A stretch of 7,966 nt of DNA from Bacteroidota bacterium (GCA_021786655.1 JAJYMU010000378.1:1-7966), one strand, 5' to 3'; shown: positions 1-6,460, counted from the first letter of the stretch. Made by a program: numbers and translations. The notes: generated by a model from the sequence alone, not told the origin.

Positions 1-172
1 TCGAGTATGCCTTGCTCAACTCCGCAGAAAGTTTTTCCAGCCGCTCTTTTCTTCTTGCAACAAGAATCAAATTTATTTTCTCTTTCGCGAGTCTCCTCGC
101 AAACTCTTCACCAATACCGGAGGATGCGCCCGTAATAAGCGCCCAGTCGCCGTATTTTTCTTTCACTGTCAT
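1..172 (-). CDS. SDR-family oxidoreductase, N-terminal fragment (runs off left edge)
   Basis: Reading leftward from an ATG at 172-170, 57 codons are visible before the window ends. They contain the classical short-chain dehydrogenase/reductase start: a hydrophobic beta strand (WALIT) followed by the dinucleotide-binding motif TGASSGIG at residues 14-21. Next come an amphipathic helix and a second strand LILVARR at about residues 35-41, whose Arg residues suggest NADP(H) preference. The catalytic Ser/Tyr/Lys lie outside the window, so the substrate cannot be named. AAGGCG, about 6 nt upstream of the ATG, serves as ribosome binding site. The gene is divergent from the TonB-family gene. The SDR assignment is firm; the specific reaction is unknown. 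Confidence 0.9.
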   Translation of the reverse strand, partial: MTVKEKYGDWALITGASSGIGEEFARRLAKEKINLILVARRKERLEKLSAELSKAYS

Positions 173-343
173 TTAATCGCCTTTTTTATTTCAGAACTTT
201 TATAAACTGATAACCAAATTAACAAATCCTAAGTTCCTATCGGTGTAGAAATATATGATGAATTAATTTACTTTTAATCTTAGCTTGCAGTGTGATTGCC
301 GCGTATTCACCTAATAATTAATTTTTCGCTTGCGGGGACAAAA

Positions 344-1042
344 GTGTTCGAGAATTGGCAGCAAAGATATCGCAAAAACTTTACTGCCGGAATTATCATC
401 AGCATAGTTGCTCACTGCATAGTTTTATTCTCGATTCGTTTTTTGCCGGAAATATCCGGTAGGGAAATTCAAAGAGAGTATATCAATACTTATACCGCAA
501 AGATGCAGTTCATCAATATTGGTGAAGTAATTCCCGGCGGCGTTTCGTTTGGCAGAGCGACAGACGAAATTGGAAACGGCGCTGTGCCATCACAAACAAT
601 TTCCGGCACGCCGGTACCTTCTATGGATTCCACTCTGATACCATTCGGTAAAGAAACCAACTTGTTCGATCAAAAAGATTCAATAAAAATCTCTTCTGGT
701 GCCGGAACGGGAAAAGGAAGCGGAGGAAGCGGCGGAGCTGGAAAAGGTTACGGCTATGGAAGCGGACTCGGAAAGGATTATACTCCTCTTCCCTTTATGC
801 CGCGGCAGATTCTTGAAGTTATTCCGCAAAATGTTGAAGGCACAAATGGAGAGATAGTTCTGCTGCTCAAGATTGGCATAGATGGAATTGTGAAAGAACA
901 CAAAGTTGTTATGAACACGACCGGCGATAGCGAAGTTCTGAAACACGTTTTGGAAGTCGCGTACAAATCGCGCTGGGAGAAAATTAAAATGGATAGCCGC
1001 CAAATAGAATACTGGATTGAGAAAACGTACAGATACAACTGA
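344..1042 (+). CDS. TonB-family energy transducer-like protein
   Basis: From the GTG at 344 the protein is 232 residues. It has a short basic cytoplasmic start (WQQRYRKNF), one membrane helix at about residues 15-32, and a periplasmic stretch. A very glycine-rich linker follows at about 118-144, in place of the usual Pro-rich one. The C-terminal domain (about 154-232) has the TonB pattern: a strand-rich G-E-I-V-L-L-L-K-I-G-I-D-G-I-V-K segment and a late S-R-W. TonB C-domains contact outer-membrane receptors and transmit proton-motive force from ExbB/ExbD; no exbB/exbD is in view, so the partner is unknown. The frame is open back to a TTG at 296 just after a TGA, giving 248 residues. I prefer GTG 344 because GGGG lies 6 nt upstream and the N-terminus then matches the usual short cytoplasmic tail. 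The start is uncertain; the family is fairly sure. Confidence 0.75.
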   Translation: MFENWQQRYRKNFTAGIIISIVAHCIVLFSIRFLPEISGREIQREYINTYTAKMQFINIGEVIPGGVSFGRATDEIGNGAVPSQTISGTPVPSMDSTLIPFGKETNLFDQKDSIKISSGAGTGKGSGGSGGAGKGYGYGSGLGKDYTPLPFMPRQILEVIPQNVEGTNGEIVLLLKIGIDGIVKEHKVVMNTTGDSEVLKHVLEVAYKSRWEKIKMDSRQIEYWIEKTYRYN

Positions 1043-1048
1043 AATGAT

Positions 1049-1071
1049 AGTCGTTAGCCATCAGTCGTTAG
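1049..1071. repeat. Two 9-bp direct repeats (AGTCGTTAG)
   Basis: AGTCGTTAG occurs at 1049-1057 and again at 1063-1071, a period of 14, immediately after the stop of the TonB-family gene. A further partial TTAG follows at 1074-1077. The 137-bp gap to the next gene holds no ORF or hairpin terminator that I can support. It may be a fragment of a low-complexity intergenic repeat; no function can be assigned. Confidence 0.5.
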
Positions 1072-1179
1072 TAATTAGAAATTTGGATCGTTGATTAATT
1101 GTAGAACGCTTGCCATATTGTTTTTGGAAATCGAACAAACATTAGCACATTAAAATCTTTCATCGCAACCGGAGAGAAA

Positions 1180-1533
1180 ATGAAAACACTCATAGATATA
1201 CTCTTGTTATTCATTGCACTTGAACACATCGGCTTCCTAATTCTTGAAATGTATTTTTGGGATCACCGCGTCGGAAGAAAAATATTTCAGATGACGGAAG
1301 AATTTTCAAAATCATCCAAAGCACTTGCCGCTAACCAAGGTTTGTACAACGGCTTTCTTGCTGCCGGATTGGTTTGGGGTTTCACTTCCGGACAGATTCA
1401 CGTTCAGATGTTCTTCCTATGCTGTGTTTTAGCTGCCGGAGTCTTCGGCGGATTAACCGCAAAGCGCTCGATACTTTATACTCAAGCTTTGCCGGCAATT
1501 ATAACTTTGGCACTTATCTATTTTTCTTCTTAA
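1180..1533 (+). CDS. DUF1304 family small integral membrane protein
   Basis: This 117-residue protein is almost entirely hydrophobic, with four predicted membrane helices at about 4-25, 52-70, 73-93 and 98-115. The loop NQGLYNGFLAAGL (about 52-64) is the signature I associate with DUF1304 membrane proteins, and the length matches that family. Its biochemical role is unknown. The start is supported by GGAGAG about 4-5 nt before the ATG. Only 24 nt separate its stop from the RidA-like gene, so the two are probably co-transcribed. Base composition is ordinary for the window's core genes and clearly richer in G+C than the restriction-modification genes further on. Confidence 0.8.
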   Translation: MKTLIDILLLFIALEHIGFLILEMYFWDHRVGRKIFQMTEEFSKSSKALAANQGLYNGFLAAGLVWGFTSGQIHVQMFFLCCVLAAGVFGGLTAKRSILYTQALPAIITLALIYFSS

Positions 1534-1557
1534 GTTGAATCAAGCAATGGGGAAATT

Positions 1558-1995
1558 ATGAAAAAAATTCTCGTCACATTTGTATTGCTCATCTTCTCTA
1601 CCGTACTCTCAGCACAAATAAAAATTGTTTCAACTACGGAAGCTCCCGCCGCTATTGGTCCCTACTCACAAGCTGTAGTAGTTGGAAATTTAATTTTTCT
1701 TTCGGGACAAATTCCTTTGGACCCGGTTACAATGAAAATTATCGGTGAAGATATAGAAACGCAGACTAGACAAGTATTTAAAAACATCCGCGCGGTTTTG
1801 AAAGCTGAAAATCTAACATTGAACAGCGTTGTTAAGTGCACCGTCTTTATGATAAACTTGGACGACTTTGCCAAGATGAATACAATTTACGAAGAAGAAT
1901 TTGGCGAGCATAAACCGGCGCGTTCAACAGTTCAAGTCGCGCGTCTGCCCAAAGATGTTTTGATTGAGATTGAGTGTGTGGCTGTGAAGCAGTGA
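1558..1995 (+). CDS. RidA/YjgF-family protein with signal peptide (exported)
   Basis: A 145-residue protein. Residues 1-19 form a Sec signal peptide (MKK, hydrophobic core, cleavage likely after S-A), and the rest is one RidA domain. RidA enzymes hydrolyse reactive enamine/imine intermediates of amino-acid metabolism, normally in the cytoplasm as trimers. Hallmarks visible: A-I-G-P-Y-S-Q-A (Tyr36), F-L-S-G-Q-I-P-L-D-P (about 47-56), P-A-R-S-T-V (120-125), and I-E-I-E near the end. Arg122 and Glu137 align with the catalytic Arg105 and Glu120 of E. coli RidA, so activity is likely retained. Thr124 sits where E. coli has Cys107. The export signal points to a periplasmic member whose substrate is unknown. 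GGGGA precedes the ATG. It is the second gene of a unit with the DUF1304 gene. Confidence 0.9.
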   Translation: MKKILVTFVLLIFSTVLSAQIKIVSTTEAPAAIGPYSQAVVVGNLIFLSGQIPLDPVTMKIIGEDIETQTRQVFKNIRAVLKAENLTLNSVVKCTVFMINLDDFAKMNTIYEEEFGEHKPARSTVQVARLPKDVLIEIECVAVKQ

Positions 1996-2082
1996 TTTGT
2001 GGAGTTATAGAAAACAAAAAAACGGATTTACGGTGGTAGTACTAACTAATTTTTTAACTTTTGAAAAACTACTGGAGTATTA

Positions 2083-2982
2083 ATGAGTTCATTATCGGAA
2101 GATTTGCAGAAAACAAAAAGCGATATTCAACAGTTTAGAGATATTACAACTCGTGTATTAAACTATATCCCAGATGTTTTGAACGAAGAATCAGAATTCA
2201 ATGGTTATCAAATTTGCTCTTCAAATATTGCTGGGACAAGAAAATCTGTTCGTCCATTTCGAAATGATTTATTTATACGTAATGCAAGCATTTTCAATGA
2301 TAATTACAACAAGTTTGATCTAATACTAACTCGTTTGAGAAACGAAGAAAGAAAATTTAACGCAGAAGAATATCGCTTAGTAGATAGTGTTATTTATACC
2401 ATTCAACAAGCTACAGGAATTGGTCTTGATTTAATGGTGCAATCAAATAGCGCTAGAAAACATGTTGGTAATAGATTTGAAGAACTTATTAGAACGTTGT
2501 TGAGCACTTTGGAAATATCCATGAAAAAAGTTGTTTTAAGTATTCCTTATGAAACAGATGAGGGCAACAAATACTATCGGTGTGAGACCGATGTTATAAT
2601 TTCTCCTTATGAAAGTGTTAGGTCAGATGCTACGAATATAAATCCAAATGAAATAGTTGTTTCTCTCAAGACGACCACAAAAGATCGAATGCCAAAGATA
2701 TTCATTGATAAAGTCCTTATGGAGCGCTTTGTTGGACACCCAGTTCGTGTTGTCGGAATATCACAGAATGATATTCAACGAAAAGAGGATGCGGATGAAA
2801 TTAAAATAAGCTATACCTTTGTTTCAAATTTATTTATGGTTTACACTCGTTTCTTAGCTCAATTAGAAGGTTACTATTATCTTGATTTGCCTTCGAAAGC
2901 ATTACAGCGTCCATTCAACCAATATATCTTTCCCTTTTCAAAATTTATGTTGAGCGATGTTTGGAAAATGTTAAACCCGTAA
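2083..2982 (+). CDS. Probable Type II restriction endonuclease (PD-(D/E)XK, EcoRII-like core)
   Basis: A 299-residue protein beside a DNA methyltransferase. The N-terminal third is helical and unrecognised. G-N-R-F-E-E-L-I (129-136) is a typical pre-core helix with an acidic residue. E168-T-D170-V-I-I begins the core strand, and E190-I-V-V-S194-L-K196-T-T-T-K200-D-R202 forms the second strand. K-T-T-x-K-D-R resembles the active-site segment of EcoRII (from memory), whose catalytic acid lies about 13 residues after the Lys. Here D209 is at +13 and E214 at +18. The expected role is cleavage of unmethylated DNA at a site protected by the neighbouring methyltransferase; the recognition sequence cannot be read from the protein. 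GGAG precedes the ATG at good spacing. The gene is visibly A+T-rich (one 60-base line sampled had 17 G+C, against 29 in a DUF1304 line), which suggests horizontal acquisition. Confidence 0.75.
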   Translation: MSSLSEDLQKTKSDIQQFRDITTRVLNYIPDVLNEESEFNGYQICSSNIAGTRKSVRPFRNDLFIRNASIFNDNYNKFDLILTRLRNEERKFNAEEYRLVDSVIYTIQQATGIGLDLMVQSNSARKHVGNRFEELIRTLLSTLEISMKKVVLSIPYETDEGNKYYRCETDVIISPYESVRSDATNINPNEIVVSLKTTTKDRMPKIFIDKVLMERFVGHPVRVVGISQNDIQRKEDADEIKISYTFVSNLFMVYTRFLAQLEGYYYLDLPSKALQRPFNQYIFPFSKFMLSDVWKMLNP

Positions 2983-4035
2983 TTTTTGTCTTCTCTGGAT
3001 AGCTTCCATTTCATCTTTGCCTGAAGCTATCCTTGAAATATGTTCTTTGTTTGACAATCGTTCTTTGATAATTTGACAATATTCAAGGTTGTTTTCGGTT
3101 CCTAACCATTTTCTGTTGAAAGCTTCAGCCACTGCATAAGTCGTACCTGAACCTCCAAAAGGATCAACAACAACATGCCCCTGGTTTGATGATGCAAGAA
3201 CAATTTTTTTTACTAATTCAATTGGCTTTTGCGTCTGATGTTCAGTTTTTTCCCAAGAACCATTTGATAAAGTAGGTATTTCAAAAACATCTTTTGGTTT
3301 TGCACCCAATGGATTTGGTTCCCAAATATATTCTTTACCATTTCCGTTATTATATTGAGAGGTTTCTGCTTGTGGTCTTGTTGGATATTTCAGTGTATGT
3401 GCATTATAAGGTATTCTTGCGTCATCGATATTGAAAATAAAATTCTTACTTTTTCTAAAATGAAGTATGCTTTCGTGTGATCTTCCCCAATCATTCCCAA
3501 GATTAGCTTTATTTCTATAATGCCATACAAGCCATTTACAACCAGCGAACAAATAACTTGCCGACCATTTAACATCAGCAAGAATTTCAGAAAATCCACA
3601 AACATAAAGTGAACCGTGAGATTTTAAAACTCTTTGAGCCTCTTGAATCCAAACGTTACTCCATTCTACATATTGTTTCTGCGATTGAAATGTATCCCAT
3701 TCAGCTTTTTTAATATTATAAGGTGGATCTGCAAAAATCAAATCAACGGATTCATTTTCCAAAGCCTTTAGAAATTGAATAGCGTCTATATTGTAAAGTG
3801 AACCAAGATCATTTTTATAAAAAGGTTGCGGCAGTTTTTTTGCTTTTTTTTCAGTATAAAATTCAAGCTGAAGTTCTTTTACAAGTTGGTTGACTTTTGA
3901 CGAGGGATACACTCTATATTTATTTATAGGATGCCTGATTGAATCGAACTTTCCACTCCTATCCCATCGTCTTAGGGTTTCCTTATTTACACCTAGTATT
4001 TCTGCCGCTTCGCTTAAACTATAAAATTTTTCCAT
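2971..4035 (-). CDS. Beta-class DNA adenine/cytosine-N methyltransferase with N-terminal HTH
   Basis: A 354-residue protein in two parts. Residues 1-55 form a MerR/excisionase-like winged helix-turn-helix (Y-S-L-S-E-A-A-E-I-L-G-V-N-K-E-T-L-R-R-W). After a short linker comes an S-adenosylmethionine-dependent amino-methyltransferase. Motif IV (A-D-P-P-Y-N, Asp103) precedes motif X (H-Q-T-Q-K-P, about 266-271) and motif I (D-P-F-G-G-S-G-T-T, 291-299); that order defines the beta class. D-P-P-Y favours N6-adenine, while N4-cytosine enzymes usually have S-P-P-Y. The region between about 170 and 260 should hold the target-recognition domain. I chose ATG 4035 because GGGA lies 6 nt upstream; a TTG at 4047 in frame would add four residues. 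The gene converges on the endonuclease gene with a 12-bp overlap. The HTH suggests it also binds its own promoter region, as inferred from the repeats at 4051-4080. Confidence 0.93.
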   Translation of the reverse strand: MEKFYSLSEAAEILGVNKETLRRWDRSGKFDSIRHPINKYRVYPSSKVNQLVKELQLEFYTEKKAKKLPQPFYKNDLGSLYNIDAIQFLKALENESVDLIFADPPYNIKKAEWDTFQSQKQYVEWSNVWIQEAQRVLKSHGSLYVCGFSEILADVKWSASYLFAGCKWLVWHYRNKANLGNDWGRSHESILHFRKSKNFIFNIDDARIPYNAHTLKYPTRPQAETSQYNNGNGKEYIWEPNPLGAKPKDVFEIPTLSNGSWEKTEHQTQKPIELVKKIVLASSNQGHVVVDPFGGSGTTYAVAEAFNRKWLGTENNLEYCQIIKERLSNKEHISRIASGKDEMEAIQRRQKLRV

Positions 4036-4050
4036 ATGAAGTCCCAAATA

Positions 4051-4080
4051 TGTTAAACAACCTTATACAACCGTATGCAA
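4051..4080 (-). promoter_or_regulatory. Three tandem 10-bp repeats upstream of the methyltransferase gene (candidate operator)
   Basis: Three adjacent decamers, tgttaaacaa, ccttatacaa and ccgtatgcaa, lie 16-45 nt upstream of the methyltransferase ATG. On the gene's strand they read TTGCATACGG, TTGTATAAGG, TTGTTTAACA. Neighbouring copies differ at 2-3 positions and all keep CAA/TTG. A period of 10 puts the copies on the same DNA face. A 5-bp inverted repeat (CCGTA/TACGG, 4071-4086) overlaps the outer copy. The position overlaps or abuts the expected promoter, so binding by the enzyme's own helix-turn-helix is a natural guess. No convincing -10/-35 pair was found. Confidence 0.45.
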
Positions 4081-4206
4081 GTACGGGGAATATTTCAAAA
4101 AAGTCAAGTCCAAGAAATAAAGTAACTCAGAACATCAATGAAGTATTATCGCTGGAGCGTCAACGAAGACATAAATATAGTATTGATAAATCACTTTGGT
4201 GCTAAA

Positions 4207-4602
4207 ATGTTACTCAAATATTTTTTACTTTGGTTCCCGATGTTGATAATTGCTATCATCAACGGAACAATTAGAGTTGCTTTCCTAAAAGATTATTTGG
4301 GAGAGCTTCCGGCACATCAAGTTTCAGTGTTCACCGGAATAATTCTCTTCGGCATTTATATAATGATCGTAACGCGAATATGGAAAATTAAATCCGGCGC
4401 TCAAGCATTGCTAATCGGTTTCATGTGGCTCTGCTTAACCGTCGCGTTCGAGTTCGTAGGCGGTCATTATCTTTTCGGCAACTCATGGGAAAAACTTTTT
4501 CATGATTACAACATCTTGCAAGGGCGCTTATGGATTTTAATTCTAATTTGGGTTGCGGTAGCTCCCTACCTTTTTTACAAATGGAAATCTTATGCGGAAT
4601 AA
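4207..4602 (+). CDS. Four-helix integral membrane protein of unknown function
   Basis: A 131-residue protein from ATG 4207, with membrane helices at about 4-22, 40-57, 65-84 and 107-124. Between helices 3 and 4 is a polar segment with F-E-F-V-G-G-H-Y-L-F-G-N-S-W and D-Y-N-I-L-Q-G-R-L-W (about 81-109). I recall this as conserved in a family of small uncharacterised bacterial membrane proteins, but no function is known to me. The frame is open from an ATG at 4138, which would add 23 polar residues. I reject that start because it has no ribosome binding site, the extension precedes a natural membrane start, and it lies at the edge of the restriction-modification island. The Shine-Dalgarno at 4207 is itself weak (TTGGTG). 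The cupin gene follows after 12 nt, so the pair is probably co-transcribed. Confidence 0.7.
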   Translation: MLLKYFLLWFPMLIIAIINGTIRVAFLKDYLGELPAHQVSVFTGIILFGIYIMIVTRIWKIKSGAQALLIGFMWLCLTVAFEFVGGHYLFGNSWEKLFHDYNILQGRLWILILIWVAVAPYLFYKWKSYAE

Positions 4603-4614
4603 TTAGGGATTGCA

Positions 4615-4971
4615 ATGAACAAAGTGGTTAACAAAGAAAACGCTCTACATTACATATGGGGAGAAATCTGCGACGGCTGGCATTTGCTTGATAATGATAA
4701 GTTAAGCGTGATAATGGAACGTGTGCCGCCGGGAAAATCGGAAAAGATGCATTACCACAACGAATCGCGACAGTTCTTTTTCATCCTTAACGGAAAAGCG
4801 GTGATAGGGATTGATGGACAGTTGTACAATTTATCCGCTAACGAAGGAATTGAAGTCGAACCGAAACAAGTTCATCAATTCAGAAATGAAAGCGAAGATG
4901 ATGTAAAATTCATCGTGGTCTCCTCTCCTAAAAGTCATGGGGACCGTGTTGACGTGGAAAACCTTTCTTGA
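4615..4971 (+). CDS. Small single-domain cupin protein
   Basis: A 118-residue single cupin beta-barrel. Motif 1 is P-G-K-S-E-K-M-H46-Y-H48-N-E50-S-R-Q53-F-F-F-I-L-N-G, and motif 2 is G-I-E-V-E-P-K-Q-V-H87-Q-F-R-N. His46, His48 and His87 would bind a divalent metal. The canonical Glu five residues after the second His is Gln53 here, a substitution seen in some metal-binding cupins, and Glu50 is a possible alternative ligand. Cupins range from dioxygenases and isomerases to non-enzymatic sensors, so no reaction can be assigned. There is no signal peptide. AGGGAT lies just upstream of the ATG, 12 nt after the membrane-protein gene. Confidence 0.88.
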   Translation: MNKVVNKENALHYIWGEICDGWHLLDNDKLSVIMERVPPGKSEKMHYHNESRQFFFILNGKAVIGIDGQLYNLSANEGIEVEPKQVHQFRNESEDDVKFIVVSSPKSHGDRVDVENLS

Positions 4972-5006
4972 ATAAATAATTCATCAACGAAAAGCGGTGA
5001 TTAAAA

Positions 5007-5750
5007 ATGCTTGCAAAAATTCACAAAGAAATAGCTTACAAAATTATCTCGGATTATCCGAAGTCGAGTGCACTGAATTTTTTGTTGAACGGAATTGCAA
5101 AACCGGAATGGAAAACCGACGAGAAAACAAAAATCAAATGGCTTAAGGAATGGATGGATATGCCGGATGATTCGCACCACAGTTCTAAATTGAAAAATGA
5201 TCATTCGTATAAGTTGACAAAGGTGAAAGGAAAATTCAGAATTGTGTTTGCAAAAACGGGCGCAGATCAAGCTACTGTAATCGCAAGATTGAAATACGCC
5301 GCGCGCAATCTTAAAGAATGGCAAGTTGAAGAAGAATATAGAACATGCGCGCTTGAACTCGCCAAAAGCATTCACTGGATTGTCGATGTCAGTTCCCCTT
5401 CTCATACCAGTTATGGTTGGGATTCTGATAAGAAGACGAATTACCATTCCAAGATCGAAAAAGATTTTGATAAGGTTTGGGAACAATATTACGACAAGAG
5501 CAAAATCAAATTCGATAGGAAGAACGAAATTGACGATATCTATCGCTGGGCAAAAAGATTTGTCGAAGCGAAGTACGACCGGAATATTGAATTGCTTGAA
5601 ATGTATAAAGCGAAGAAATCAATTCTGAAAAATAAAGGGGCGCAGTTGGGGCGCGACGTTATTCAAGACCTTGCCCAAAATCTGGCAGATTATCTCGCTT
5701 ACATAGATAAAAAAATAAGTTTCGATTCGGTTGTAAAAAAAGTCGGATGA
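5007..5750 (+). CDS. Zinc-dependent phospholipase C / S1-P1 nuclease-like protein lacking a signal peptide
   Basis: A 247-residue helical protein. The segment H123-W-I-V-D127-V-S-S-P-S-H133 followed by Y-H147-S-K-I-E151 reproduces the metal-ligand spacing of Bacillus cereus phospholipase C, where from memory the ligands are His118, Asp122, His128, His142 and Glu146; the gaps 4, 6, 14 and 4 are identical. His6 near the N-terminus, Asp54/Asp55 in M-P-D-D-S-H-H, and His57/58 or His66 can supply the equivalents of His14, Asp55 and His69. A trinuclear zinc phosphodiesterase fold is therefore likely; whether lipid, nucleotide or another phosphodiester is cut is unknown. Known members are exported, but this one starts M-L-A-K-I-H with no leader, and an in-frame TGA sits 6 nt before the ATG. 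The C-terminal third is Lys-rich and helical. GGTGAT is the likely ribosome binding site. Confidence 0.72.
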   Translation: MLAKIHKEIAYKIISDYPKSSALNFLLNGIAKPEWKTDEKTKIKWLKEWMDMPDDSHHSSKLKNDHSYKLTKVKGKFRIVFAKTGADQATVIARLKYAARNLKEWQVEEEYRTCALELAKSIHWIVDVSSPSHTSYGWDSDKKTNYHSKIEKDFDKVWEQYYDKSKIKFDRKNEIDDIYRWAKRFVEAKYDRNIELLEMYKAKKSILKNKGAQLGRDVIQDLAQNLADYLAYIDKKISFDSVVKKVG

Positions 5751-5778
5751 TTTCTTTTATTGATCACTTGAGAACACA

Positions 5779-5798
5779 CCTAACTAAACTGAGTTAGG
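5779..5798. repeat. Perfect 7-bp inverted repeat (hairpin or operator)
   Basis: CCTAACT at 5779-5785 and AGTTAGG at 5792-5798 are exact reverse complements around a 6-nt spacer. The site is 28 nt after the PLC-like stop and about 32 nt before the next start. No T-run follows on either strand, so it is not an intrinsic terminator. It could be a protein-binding site controlling the downstream gene, or an mRNA-stabilising hairpin. Confidence 0.45.
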
Positions 5799-5830
5799 AA
5801 AATAAATCAAACTAATAGTAGGAGGATAAA

Positions 5831-6436
5831 TTGAAGAAATCATTTGTAGCTGTTGCTGTAATTATAACTTTGTTTTCAACTTGGCTTCTTGCCGCCGGAG
5901 GCGATCAAATTCCTAAAGGTTGGTTCAAAACTGGAATGAATCCAACCGAGTATGAAATCAAAATTGACAAAGGAACCACCAAGGACGGAAATCCAAGTCT
6001 TCTGATCGAATCTTTAAATCCGAAAGATGAAAAAGATATTGGCAACCTTATGCAAGTAATCAGCGCAGACAATTATTTGGGAAAAAGACTAAGACTAAGC
6101 GGAGAAATAAAAACTAAAAAAGTGGATGCCGCAGCTTGCTTATAGATGAGAGTTGATGGCGAAAAAATCGGGCAGAACAATCCATCACTAAGTTTCGACA
6201 ATATGTTTACTCGAGCGCCTAAGGGAACCACTGATTGGAAAAAGTATGAAATCGTTTTGGATGTTCCCGCAAGCGCCAAGACAATTAATTTTGGATTGAT
6301 GCTGATTAAAACCGGCAAGGCATGGTTCTCGAATCTAAAAATTGAAGAAGTCGGAACAGATGTGCCGGTAACAGGAGCCGCTGACATGATGAAACATTTA
6401 GCAAAGCAACCGGTTAATTTGAATTTTGAAGAATAA
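5831..6436 (+). pseudogene. Exported beta-sandwich (carbohydrate-binding-like) protein interrupted by in-frame TAG
   Basis: One reading frame of 202 codons is interrupted only by TAG at 6143-6145; both halves belong to one domain. Translation starts at TTG 5831, set by a perfect AGGAGG at 5820-5825 with a 5-nt spacer. Residues 1-22 are a signal peptide ending L-L-A-A-G. The following galactose-binding-like beta sandwich runs L-M-Q-V-I-S-A-D-N-Y-L-G-K-R (strand region), then after the stop M-R-V-D-G, L-S-F-D-N-M, G-T-T-D-W-K-K-Y-E-I-V-L-D-V-P, and a late W-F-S-N-L-K-I-E. In relatives I recall, the junction reads L-W-M-R-V-D-G, so TAG replaces TGG (Trp105), a single-base change. An ATG directly follows the stop and could restart translation, but that product would lack a signal peptide. 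Options are a true nonsense mutation, a sequencing error, or suppression. Family function is non-enzymatic binding at best. Confidence 0.8.
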
Positions 6437-6460
6437 CATTTTGGAAATGTAGAATTGCTA

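Noticed and set aside
296..343. 16-residue N-terminal extension of the TonB-family protein from TTG 296
   Set aside because: No ribosome binding site precedes the TTG, while GGGG precedes the GTG at 344. It is kept as a possible alternative only.
1996..2082. Target-site duplication or att-like repeats flanking the restriction-modification island (compared with 4081-4137)
   Set aside because: I compared both flanks by eye and found no matching direct repeat of useful length, nor any integrase or transposase.
4071..4086. CCGTA/TACGG inverted repeat as an independent operator
   Set aside because: Arms of 5 bp are short enough to be chance and overlap the third decamer; the decamer array is the better-supported pattern.
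4138..4206. 23-residue N-terminal extension of the four-helix membrane protein
   Set aside because: It has no Shine-Dalgarno, is polar, and lies next to the restriction-modification island; the natural membrane start is at 4207.
5001..5486. 161-codon minus-strand open frame over the PLC-like gene
   Set aside because: It lies wholly inside a plus-strand gene with clear zinc-ligand motifs; its own protein is Phe/Ile/Arg-rich and has no domain.
5779..5798. Intrinsic terminator after the PLC-like gene
   Set aside because: The hairpin is perfect but no T-run follows on either strand.
6143..6145. TAG decoded as pyrrolysine
   Set aside because: Nothing in the window suggests a Pyl system, and relatives appear to have Trp here; mutation or error is simpler.
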